Positions 1 through 7,181 of a stretch of 7,869 nt of DNA are shown piece by piece. The notes under the pieces are model-generated. The model did not search any database and had not been told where the DNA came from. It saw only the letters and a program-made list of their open reading frames with translations. Made by a program: the position numbers and the translations under genes. The DNA lies in assembly GCA_910576895.1 (NCBI GenBank), contig CAJTJZ010000067.1:1-7869 (forward strand), given 5' to 3'. The stretch is from an uncultured Lachnospiraceae bacterium (GTDB lineage Bacteria > Bacillota > Clostridia > Lachnospirales > Lachnospiraceae). Positions within the stretch are counted from its first letter, which is position 1; every line of letters starts with the position of its first letter.

Positions 1-266
1 CTTGTTACAAATCCAATAATTTCATCTCCCGGTACAGGATTGCAGCATTTAGAAAACCGAACAGCAACATCGCTAATTCCTTCTACCACAATACCACTTT
101 GTGATTTTGCAACAACTGCAGGTGTTTTTGCTTTCTTTACTTCGTCTAACGTTTCTCTTACTTTTTCTTCTGCAATTTCCTTTTTATGACGTTTGCTATA
201 TTCCTCAATCAGTTTATTAACTACCTGACCTTCTTTCAATCCACCATGCCCAATAGCTGCTAATAC
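1..266 (-). pseudogene. relA: Out-of-frame C-terminal part of relA, continuing past the left edge
   Basis: From GTA at 264-266 to the window edge, a frame different from the upstream relA frame encodes 88 residues without a stop. They begin VLAAIGHGGLKEGQVVNKL and include AVRFSKCCNPVPGDEIIGFV. This is the familiar C-terminal Rel sequence: the end of the helical domain, then the Cys-Cys motif of the zinc-finger/CC domain (CCNPVPGD), leading towards the ACT/RRM domain outside the window. I see no convincing ribosome binding site or ATG that would let it be translated separately. It is best read as the tail of the same gene, separated by a frame-changing deletion at about 267-273. Because the tail has no stop codon and keeps its conserved motifs, the lesion is recent or a sequence error. 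Confidence 0.85.
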
Positions 267-1911
267 CGATACAAGTTTCCATAAGCTCTGGCTTTAAAAG
301 TTCAGGCAGATTGACTCCTTTTGCTTTACAATAGCTTGATAACAATTCTCTGCCACGTGCAATATTTCCCTCTTTATGTTCTGCTTTAAACCATTGATTG
401 ATTTTATTCTTTGCCTGTGTACTTTTTGCGATATCAAGCCAATCAAGGCTTGGACCTTTGCTATTTTGCGAGGTAATAATTTCAATTCGATCCCCGTTTT
501 GTATTTCATAATTAATCGTTACTAGTTTTCCATTCACACGTGCTCCCACCATAGTATTCCCAACAGCACTATGAATACTATAAGCAAAATCAATTGGTGT
601 AGAACCTTTTGGAAGATTTTTTACATCTCCTGTTGGCGTAAAACAATAAACATTATCGGAGAATAAATTCAAATCACTTTTTAATAAACTTAGAAATTCC
701 CGATTATCTGACATATCCCGCTGCCACTCTAGGATTTGCCGCAGCCATGTCAGCTTTGCTTCTTCATTATCTACAGAAGTTCCATTATTTCCTTCTTTAT
801 ATTTCCAATGAGCTGCAATGCCATATTCGGCTGTTCTATGCATTTCATAAGTACGAATCTGAACTTCAAATGGCTGTCCTTTTGGACTAATTAAAGTTGT
901 ATGAAGCGATTGATACATATTGGGTTTTGGCATAGCAATATAATCTTTAAAACGTCCCGGAATCGGCTTATACATATCATGAATAACACCAAGTGCTGAA
1001 TAACAATCTTTTACATTATCAACAATAATTCTCACAGCAAATAGGTCATAAATTTGTTCTAAAATTTTATTTTGATTGACCATTTTTTTATAAATACTAA
1101 AAAAATGTTTCACACGACCATAAACCTCTGCCTTAATCTCAGCATTTTTAATATGACTATTGACATCTTCTACAATAGAACGAATAAAAGCTTCTCTTTC
1201 ACTGCGTTTTGAAGCAATTTTTGTTGTCAAATCTTTATAAACTTCTGGTTCTAAATAGCGTAGAGCAAGATCATCTAATTCAATTTTCACTTTAGAAATT
1301 CCAAGTCTTGATGCAATCGGACAATAAATATCCATCGTTTCTCTTGCCTTTTCCTTTTGTTTTTCTGGTTTCATAAACTCTAATGTTCTCATATTATGAA
1401 GCCTGTCTGCAAGCTTAATCAAGATAACACGAATATCTTTTGCCATAGCAAGAAACATTTTTCGCAAGTTTTCTGCTTGAATTTCAATTTTATCTTGAGA
1501 ATAATTTAACTGTGTTAGCTTTGTAACACCATCTACTAAAAGAGCAACTTCTTCACCAAATTCCTTTGTCAAATCTTCCACTGTCATAGAAGTATCTTCC
1601 ACAACATCATGTAATAGACCCGCAACAATAGTTTCCTTATCAAGTTCTAGTTCTGCCAAAATAATGCCAACACAAATCGGATGAATAATATAAGGCTCTC
1701 CTGATTTTCTTTTTTGATCCTTATGTGCTTCATAGGCTATCTGATATGCCTTTTCAATTACAGATACATCTGTTGACGGATGATATGCTTTTACTGTTTT
1801 AATCAATTCATCATGCAATAATTCAGGCGAAGTAAAACTTTCTGGTCTTTTTAAATCCATACTTTCTTCACTAACAATCGCCTGCTGCACTCTTGGTCTT
1901 TCCATATTCAT
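217..1911 (-). CDS. relA: Bifunctional (p)ppGpp synthetase/hydrolase Rel, C-terminally truncated by a frameshift
   Basis: Rel makes pppGpp/ppGpp from ATP plus GTP/GDP and hydrolyses it again, setting the stringent response in the cytoplasm. Visible in the 564-residue product: an HD hydrolase domain (about 45-200) with His77, the HDxxED motif at 101-106 and LADRLHNMRTL at 167-177; a synthetase domain (about 230-375) with RFKD at 320-323, the version found in bifunctional Rel enzymes, and the NMYQSLHTT segment at 331-339; a TGS domain (about 417-480); and the start of the helical domain. Both active sites look complete. After Cys547 the frame is lost: 17 unrelated residues follow, then TAA at 217-219. 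Firmicute Rel proteins run to roughly 730-770 residues, so about 200 C-terminal residues (rest of the helical region, the Cys-containing domain and ACT/RRM) are missing from this frame. The ATG at 1909-1911 is chosen because AAGGCGGTG lies 5 nt upstream. A dedicated promoter precedes the gene. Confidence 0.9.
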   Translation of the reverse strand: MNMERPRVQQAIVSEESMDLKRPESFTSPELLHDELIKTVKAYHPSTDVSVIEKAYQIAYEAHKDQKRKSGEPYIIHPICVGIILAELELDKETIVAGLLHDVVEDTSMTVEDLTKEFGEEVALLVDGVTKLTQLNYSQDKIEIQAENLRKMFLAMAKDIRVILIKLADRLHNMRTLEFMKPEKQKEKARETMDIYCPIASRLGISKVKIELDDLALRYLEPEVYKDLTTKIASKRSEREAFIRSIVEDVNSHIKNAEIKAEVYGRVKHFFSIYKKMVNQNKILEQIYDLFAVRIIVDNVKDCYSALGVIHDMYKPIPGRFKDYIAMPKPNMYQSLHTTLISPKGQPFEVQIRTYEMHRTAEYGIAAHWKYKEGNNGTSVDNEEAKLTWLRQILEWQRDMSDNREFLSLLKSDLNLFSDNVYCFTPTGDVKNLPKGSTPIDFAYSIHSAVGNTMVGARVNGKLVTINYEIQNGDRIEIITSQNSKGPSLDWLDIAKSTQAKNKINQWFKAEHKEGNIARGRELLSSYCKAKGVNLPELLKPELMETCIGISSYWAWWIERRSGS

Positions 1912-1916
1912 GCTTT

Positions 1917-1925
1917 CACCGCCTT
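1917..1925 (-). promoter_or_regulatory. Ribosome binding site of relA
   Basis: AAGGCGGTG, one mismatch from AAGGAGGTG, ends 5 nt before the ATG at 1909-1911. It favours this start over the internal ATGs at relA codons 3 and 18. Confidence 0.75.
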
Positions 1926-1935
1926 TTCCATTTGT

Positions 1936-1953
1936 AAAGCGAACCTACGCTTT
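1936..1953 (-). other. Small hairpin in the relA leader
   Basis: AAAGCG and CGCTTT form a perfect 6-bp stem around a 6-nt loop (TAGGTT on the transcript strand), about 10 nt upstream of the relA ribosome binding site. There is no following U-run, so it is not a terminator. It could affect translation or RNA stability, but a stem this short may be chance. Confidence 0.3.
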
Positions 1954-1993
1954 CTTCGATTGAAACGATTTTTCTAATTTAAGGGTTCTTTCT

Positions 1994-2022
1994 ATTATAA
2001 TGACACAAGGAAAGAAAATCAA
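1994..2022 (-). promoter_or_regulatory. Sigma-A type promoter of relA
   Basis: On the minus strand TTGATT (2022-2017) and a perfect TATAAT (1999-1994) are separated by exactly 17 nt. The start of transcription would fall near 1987, giving a leader of about 75 nt. This is the only clear gap in the window, and the promoter lets relA be transcribed independently of the upstream dusB-LRR-reductase cluster. I see no strong intrinsic terminator between that cluster and this promoter, so read-through is also possible. Confidence 0.8.
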
Positions 2023-2037
2023 TATTTTTTTTCTTGT

Positions 2038-3117
2038 CTATCCAATCTTAGAATTTCTTATGTGGATTTTGACCATTTCATAAATTTTTTGTACTTCTTG
2101 TGGTATTTTTATTTCCTTTGGACACTGTTTGATACAAAAAAGATCGGTGCAAGTTTTACATAACATGGCACAATCTTTTATATTCATATCTAATTTACGA
2201 AGTGCCCAATAATCCTTTCCAAGAAAATAATAATTATATTGACGAAATAATACAGATATTTCCACCCCATAAGGGCAAGAACATCGTTGACATCGATCAC
2301 AAGGAATAGGCATAAACGATTGTTCTAATCTTGCCATTACTTCAAAAAAAGAAGATCTTTGATACGAATTTCTTTTTCTTGACATAGCAAGTCTTACTTG
2401 TTCCTTTGTTCCAAGTCCAAGCAATGCACTGGAAATTGGATAAGAAAGTACCATTTCTAATAACTGTTCCATAGAAAAAAAGGAAGGAAGCATTCCAGCG
2501 GCATACACTTTATTTAATAAAAATCCTTTTTCCCGAAAGATTGGCTCTTGTTCTATTCTATCTAACATTCCACGTTCTAAAACATTTCCACTTCCTTGTA
2601 AAATATCAATTCTATCATCACAAGCTGCCCGATAAAGAACACTATAATAATGAGAAGCAATTCCTACAAATCTTATTTTTCCCTCTGCCTTACATTCCAT
2701 TAAGGCATGCACTGCTCCATAAGGCTTAAAAATCTGATCGGCATTTTTTTCATCTGCTTGATGTACAAAATAAATATCTGCATAAGTGCCTAAATTCTCA
2801 TAGGAACATTGCATTGCATGATACATTTCTTCCCCTGTAAAAGCACGTGCTTTATCCGAAAGAATCACATTTTCTCTGCCTATTTTAGAAGCAAAGATTC
2901 CTGTTTTTATTTCTGCATCTCCATATTCTGGCACAATAGCTGTATCATAAAGATTACAACCAAGTTTATAAGCATAGGTCATAATATCGATTGCTTCTTC
3001 TATATTCAAATTAAAATATTCTGGAAGCACTGGTACATGACCACTTAAAATTGGAATTGTTCCAAATCCAATTTCAGAAACTTGAAGTCCCGTTTTTCCT
3101 AACCTTCTATAATTCAA
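2038..3117 (-). CDS. Aldo/keto reductase with C-terminal 4Fe-4S cluster domain
   Basis: A predicted cytoplasmic NAD(P)H-dependent oxidoreductase of 359 residues; the substrate is unknown. The N-terminus (NYRRLGKTGLQVSEIGFGT) is the classic AKR opening strand. The four catalytic residues are visible: Asp58 (YDTA), Tyr65 (PEYG), Lys89 (ILSDK) and His119 (YFVHQ). The C-terminal third adds two cysteine groups typical of Fe-S aldo/keto reductases: Cys273, 276, 279, 281 followed by PYGVEI, and Cys316, 320, 323, 328, 332 followed by PKEIKIP, a ferredoxin-like pattern. The Fe-S part suggests electron transfer to or from a second carrier. The start is TTG at 3115-3117: an in-frame TGA lies three codons upstream, and any later start would remove the conserved AKR opening strand. 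The gene begins 2 nt after the LRR gene stop, so it very likely shares that mRNA. Confidence 0.88.
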   Translation of the reverse strand: MNYRRLGKTGLQVSEIGFGTIPILSGHVPVLPEYFNLNIEEAIDIMTYAYKLGCNLYDTAIVPEYGDAEIKTGIFASKIGRENVILSDKARAFTGEEMYHAMQCSYENLGTYADIYFVHQADEKNADQIFKPYGAVHALMECKAEGKIRFVGIASHYYSVLYRAACDDRIDILQGSGNVLERGMLDRIEQEPIFREKGFLLNKVYAAGMLPSFFSMEQLLEMVLSYPISSALLGLGTKEQVRLAMSRKRNSYQRSSFFEVMARLEQSFMPIPCDRCQRCSCPYGVEISVLFRQYNYYFLGKDYWALRKLDMNIKDCAMLCKTCTDLFCIKQCPKEIKIPQEVQKIYEMVKIHIRNSKIG

Positions 3118-3119
3118 TT

Positions 3120-6100
3120 CTAATCATCAAATTCCTTTCTATTACTTACAAAAGAAAATTCAAATACTTGTTTTCCAAGCTTTGTTTGTTCTGGAATTTT
3201 TTCTATTGTTAGCTTTTTACACCATGCAAATGCTCTATCTTCAATCATAACGATACTTTCTGGCAAAATAATTTCTTCTAAGGAATCACAAAATGCAAAT
3301 GCTTCCTTTCCTATTTTTTCTAAAGAAGATGGAAGAAATAGATGCGTTAAACTTCTGCATCGGAAAAATGCCCGCTGCGGAATTTCTTTGATTCCCTCTG
3401 GCAATCTTATTTCTTGCAAAGAAACACAATTTTCAAAAGCTCTTGTTCCAATTTTTTTAAGAGATTTCAAACATTGTATGGACTTTAAACGAGTACAGCC
3501 AAAAAACGCTCTTGTTTTAATTTCCTTTACATTTTCTGCATAAAAAACCTGTTCTAACCATTTACAATGTTCAAAAGCACTTTCCCCAATCCATTTTACA
3601 TCTTTTGTAAGCATAGCATAAGTAAGTAAATTACTTTCCTTAAATACATCCTTTCCAATTGCTGTAATTCCATCAATTAATGCAAATCTTGTAATATTTC
3701 CCGTACATTCTATTAAAACATCTTCTGAATCTGTTTTATAACAATTAAGAGCATCTTCAAAAATCTGTTTCACGTTGGCTGGCAGTGATTCCTCTTTTCT
3801 TACCCAAAGCCCATCTAAAAAATAAATTTCTTTTTCTATTGTCACACTTTTTAAATAAATACAATTCCGAAATGCATGTGGTTCTATAATAATATTCGGA
3901 TTACAAAAAACAAGCTCTTTCAATTTATAACAATTTGCAAATGCCCATCCAGAAATCCTTTGCACTTCCTTTGGAATCACTACTTTTTCAAGTGTAGTAC
4001 CTGTACCATCCAGTAAGATATGATTTACAATAACAAGGGACTGTTCTTCTTTTTTCTTTTTAAGCCAAGAAGTTCCAAAAAAGGCACGTTCTCCAATAAA
4101 AAGAATGCTTTTTGGTAGTTCTACTTGTTCTAGTTGAACACAATCACGAAAAACTTCTCCATTAATAATGGTAATTCCTTCTGGTATCTTCACTGCTTTT
4201 GCATTATTTCGATAAGCTGTAATGGTATTTGTATCTTGAAAATAAAAACAATGAAATACACTAATATAAATCTTTTTTATAAACTCTGGCAATTGTTCCT
4301 GAAATAAATCGTTATAACCGGAAAAATAATATTCTTTTTTTCCAACCTGCACTTTTTCTAAAAAAGTACAGCCAGAAAAGGCAGTAATATCAAATACAGC
4401 AAAACTATCAAGAAACGAAAGACAAAGCAATCCACAACAGTCAAGAAATGCTTTTGCCGCAATTGTAACAGAAGAAAAAAAACAAAGATTTTGTAAACTT
4501 TCACAATTTGCAAATGCTTCTTCTTTCATTTCTTTTATATTATTGGAAGGGAGATCCTGTAATGTCTTACAGGCTTTAAAACATGCCTCATCAATTTTCT
4601 CTACTGCTTCTGCTTTTATTACTTCCAAATGTTCACATCCAAAAAAAGTTTCTTTCTTAAATTCTTTTATATTTGGAAACTTTGCAACACAAAGAGATTT
4701 GCAAAAAGCAAAAGCAGATTGCCCTAAAAAAGATACTTTAGAAGAAATGATTTTTATTTTTATACATTTTTCAAAAGCACTTTCCTCAATTATTTCCAAA
4801 GAATCTGGCAAAGATACTTCACAAAGTTCTGTACAGCCATAAAATGCATATGCTCCAATTTCTTTTAAACCCTCTGGCAATACAAGCCTTGTTATCTTTT
4901 TATTTCCATAGCAAGCATAATCCGCAATCTTTTTTATTCCATGACATACAATCACTTCTTTTTCTTCTTTAATATCAATGATGGTTTCTCCTATCATAAC
5001 TACCTTTTTATCTCCTGCATAAGTTTCTAACAATCCTGTTTCATGAAAAGCATATGCCATAATTTGACAATTACAAACCATTGCCTTCTTCCATTTTTTA
5101 CATCCAGCAAAGGCATATGCTCCAAGAACGATATCGTGCAATTTTTTTGTTTCTTTTAATTGTTCACATTGATAAAAAGCTTTTTCTCCAATCTCTTTTA
5201 AATTTTCTCCCCAAAAAACTTGTTCTAGTTCCCTACAATAAGCAAATGCTCCTTGTGGAATTGCCGTTACTTTTTCTGGTAATATTATAGATTTTAAATG
5301 AATGCAGCTACAAAAAGCTCGTTCCCCAAGAAATTCTAATGATTTTGGCAATACAACCCTTGTTATTTTTTGATTTTCATAAAAAGCTCCTGCTGCGATT
5401 CCTGTAATCCCTTCTGGAATCTCTGCAATATTTTCCATATCCATTCCATCAAAAAGAATTGTTCCTACTATTTTGGGTTTTGATAATTTATGTAAAAATA
5501 ATGTTCCAGAAAAGGCAGCAAATCCAATATTTTTTACATTTTTTGAAAAAACAATCTCCAAAAGATTTTTACATTTCCATGCAAAATAATCTGGAATTAC
5601 TGTTTGAGCATCTGAAAAAACAAGTCGTTTTAAGTTTTCATTATAAGCAGCAATATTTCTTCCCCACTGCGTAATTTCTGATTCTATTACAATTTCCTGT
5701 ATCCCCCTGCAGCAGGAAAAAGCTTCTGCCCCAAGATAAAAAACTTTTTTGGGAAGCACTATTTTCTTTAGGCTATGACATTGATAAAAAGCAAACGAAT
5801 CCACTTTTTCAAGTGACTCTGGAAATGTGGAAAAATATAAACTATAACAAGCATAAAATGCCTGCTGCCCAATTTCTTTTAGTGCTGTTTCTTTCCATAA
5901 AACCTGTTTTAATTTTTTGCATCGACTAAATATCGATGGAGAAAGACTTGTTACTTTTTCTGGAATTTCTGCTCGTAAAAGCTTTACACAACCCTCAAAC
6001 GCAGCCTGTCCAATTTCCTTTAAATTTTTTGGAAAATTGATTGTTTGCAATAATAGACAATCAAGAAATGCTTCTTTTTGAATCTCTATTACACTTTCTG

Positions 6101-7181
6101 GCAAAATTACATTTCCAATTGCTTCATTTTCCGCAAAAGCACGTTCTGCAATTACTGTAATTCCCTCTGGAACAGTCACACGTTCTTCTCTTCCCCAATA
6201 ACGCAAAAGAATTGTTCCACTAATACAAAAATTTCCTAATACCTGTGTATAAATTTTATATACTAATGGCGGCATCTCATGATTTTTCTTTTCCTCTGGC
6301 AGTCCTGTAAGTATATATGTTTTCCCTGCCAAAGTTACCCTTTTTAAATTGGTACAATTTTGAAAAGCAGCTTCACTAATTTCAACCATTTCATTTTCTA
6401 ATAAAATATGTTCTAAATTAATGCAATTTCGAAACGCTCTTTCTCCAATTTTTTTTACACTTTTTGGCAAGTGAATTTCTAAAATACCACGTTTATCAAA
6501 AAAACAACTTTTTCCAATTTCTTTAATTCCTTCCGGAATTTTCACTTTTTTTACTTCTACACGAAATTCCGTCAATACATAAGACTCAATTTTCATAGTA
6601 TGATAAATATCTTTTATAATTGCACTTACAATTTTTGGAACTTCTTGTTCTTTCTCCATAACAGAAATTAAATTATCTATTTTATAGATATGATTATCAA
6701 CAATAATTTCAGAAATTTTTACACACCCTGTAAAAGTATCAGAAATACAATCTGGTGCTAATTTAGAGGAAATCATTAATTTTTTTAAATTCATCGCATT
6801 AACAAAGATATGTTTTCCAAGGATTTCTACATTGGGAAGTTTTGCAAATTCTAAATTATCACAATATAAAAATGCACAATCCGAAAGTTCTGTGATACTA
6901 CTTGGCAGCTCTATCTCCTTTAAATGATGACACCGATGAAAAGCATATGGTCCAATATAATGAAGATTTTCTGGAAAATTAATCGTTTCTAATTGTCTAC
7001 ATCCTTTAAATGCCTGTGCTTCTATTCTCTCTAAGGAAAGGGGAAGCACTACTTTTTTTAACTTTGTACAGCGTTTAAAAGCTTCTGCACAAATACAACG
7101 GATTCCTTCTGGAACACAAATCAATTCTTCTTTACTTTTACAGGATAATAACTTCTCTCCTTTGATTTCAAGTCCCTCCAT
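3120..7181 (-). CDS. Giant BspA-type leucine-rich-repeat (LRR_5) protein without signal peptide
   Basis: A 1353-residue protein made almost entirely of LRR_5 repeats with the pattern IGxxAFxxCxxLxxIxLPxxLxx. I count about 46 units with a usual period of 23 residues. They fall into eight blocks of about 6, 3, 10, 6, 9, 2, 2 and 8 units. Each block opens with a strand motif ending in V-x-[IV]-P-E-G-I or a close variant. Four junctions carry a long linker of about 53 residues, annotated separately. No signal peptide, transmembrane helix, sorting signal or other domain is visible, so the protein is predicted to be cytoplasmic. LRR_5 solenoids generally act as binding surfaces; the partner is unknown. 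The start at 7179-7181 is chosen because AAGGAGG sits 8 nt upstream; an in-frame ATG at 7200-7202 has only a weaker GGAG and would add 7 residues. The start overlaps the dus gene by 14 nt and the stop is 2 nt from the reductase start. Confidence 0.88.
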   Translation of the reverse strand: MEGLEIKGEKLLSCKSKEELICVPEGIRCICAEAFKRCTKLKKVVLPLSLERIEAQAFKGCRQLETINFPENLHYIGPYAFHRCHHLKEIELPSSITELSDCAFLYCDNLEFAKLPNVEILGKHIFVNAMNLKKLMISSKLAPDCISDTFTGCVKISEIIVDNHIYKIDNLISVMEKEQEVPKIVSAIIKDIYHTMKIESYVLTEFRVEVKKVKIPEGIKEIGKSCFFDKRGILEIHLPKSVKKIGERAFRNCINLEHILLENEMVEISEAAFQNCTNLKRVTLAGKTYILTGLPEEKKNHEMPPLVYKIYTQVLGNFCISGTILLRYWGREERVTVPEGITVIAERAFAENEAIGNVILPESVIEIQKEAFLDCLLLQTINFPKNLKEIGQAAFEGCVKLLRAEIPEKVTSLSPSIFSRCKKLKQVLWKETALKEIGQQAFYACYSLYFSTFPESLEKVDSFAFYQCHSLKKIVLPKKVFYLGAEAFSCCRGIQEIVIESEITQWGRNIAAYNENLKRLVFSDAQTVIPDYFAWKCKNLLEIVFSKNVKNIGFAAFSGTLFLHKLSKPKIVGTILFDGMDMENIAEIPEGITGIAAGAFYENQKITRVVLPKSLEFLGERAFCSCIHLKSIILPEKVTAIPQGAFAYCRELEQVFWGENLKEIGEKAFYQCEQLKETKKLHDIVLGAYAFAGCKKWKKAMVCNCQIMAYAFHETGLLETYAGDKKVVMIGETIIDIKEEKEVIVCHGIKKIADYACYGNKKITRLVLPEGLKEIGAYAFYGCTELCEVSLPDSLEIIEESAFEKCIKIKIISSKVSFLGQSAFAFCKSLCVAKFPNIKEFKKETFFGCEHLEVIKAEAVEKIDEACFKACKTLQDLPSNNIKEMKEEAFANCESLQNLCFFSSVTIAAKAFLDCCGLLCLSFLDSFAVFDITAFSGCTFLEKVQVGKKEYYFSGYNDLFQEQLPEFIKKIYISVFHCFYFQDTNTITAYRNNAKAVKIPEGITIINGEVFRDCVQLEQVELPKSILFIGERAFFGTSWLKKKKEEQSLVIVNHILLDGTGTTLEKVVIPKEVQRISGWAFANCYKLKELVFCNPNIIIEPHAFRNCIYLKSVTIEKEIYFLDGLWVRKEESLPANVKQIFEDALNCYKTDSEDVLIECTGNITRFALIDGITAIGKDVFKESNLLTYAMLTKDVKWIGESAFEHCKWLEQVFYAENVKEIKTRAFFGCTRLKSIQCLKSLKKIGTRAFENCVSLQEIRLPEGIKEIPQRAFFRCRSLTHLFLPSSLEKIGKEAFAFCDSLEEIILPESIVMIEDRAFAWCKKLTIEKIPEQTKLGKQVFEFSFVSNRKEFDD
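3131..3138 (-). promoter_or_regulatory. Possible ribosome binding site of the aldo/keto reductase
   Basis: AAAGGAAT lies inside the last codons of the LRR gene and ends 13 nt before the TTG start, farther than usual. The nearer ATG at about 3124-3126 is out of frame. The wide spacing and weak start codon suggest that translation depends on ribosomes arriving from the LRR gene. Confidence 0.4.
3684..3845 (-). repeat. Long inter-block linker copy 4 of the LRR protein
   Basis: Residues 1113-1166. It starts VTIEKEIYFLDGL, then ESLPANVKQIFEDAL, then a block-start strand that ends in IDGI instead of PEGI. The flanking AF-type positions are 76 residues apart. Confidence 0.6.
4188..4352 (-). repeat. 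Long inter-block linker copy 3 of the LRR protein
   Basis: Residues 944-998. It starts VQVGKKEYYFSGY, then EQLPEFIKKIYISVF, then a TITAY block-start strand and KIPEGI. The flanking AF-type positions are 76 residues apart. It follows a run of LRR units with a 22-residue instead of 23-residue period. Confidence 0.6.
6177..6338 (-). repeat. Long inter-block linker copy 2 of the LRR protein
   Basis: Residues 282-335. It starts VTLAGKTYILTGL, then HEMPPLVYKIYTQVL, then the block-start strand GTILLRY and TVPEGI. The flanking AF-type positions are 76 residues apart. This copy best shows the shared pattern. Confidence 0.6.
6546..6704 (-). repeat. Long inter-block linker copy 1 of the LRR protein
   Basis: Residues 160-212. 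It starts IVDNHIYKIDNL, then QEVPKIVSAIIKDIY, then a YVLTEF strand and KIPEGI. The flanking AF-type positions are 77 residues apart. It is the most diverged copy, one residue longer between the Tyr and the Pro. Confidence 0.5.

Noticed and set aside
255..280. Programmed ribosomal frameshifting to restore full-length Rel.
   Set aside because: There is no slippery heptamer or run of identical bases at the junction, and about 11 family-conserved residues appear to be missing, so a simple shift would not restore the normal protein. A deletion explains it better.
2008..2036. Intrinsic terminator after the aldo/keto reductase, from AAGAAAA and TTTTCTT arms.
   Set aside because: The stem is only A/T and G-poor with a 10-nt loop, no stable GC pairs, and it overlaps the relA -35 element.
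2541..5674. Several plus-strand open frames of 60-100 codons opposite the reductase and LRR genes.
   Set aside because: They mirror the minus-strand genes, have no recognisable family motif and no supporting ribosome binding sites; they are shadows in AT-rich sequence.
3120..7181. DNA tandem repeats or a CRISPR-like array, because short words such as CAATTTGCAAATGC recur.
   Set aside because: The recurrence follows from the repeated protein motif (FANC); spacing is multiples of the LRR unit and surrounding bases are diverged.
3120..7181. Recent horizontal transfer of the LRR gene.
   Set aside because: Base composition and codon style look like the neighbours by eye, no mobile element or attachment site flanks it, and it is locked into an overlapping gene arrangement.
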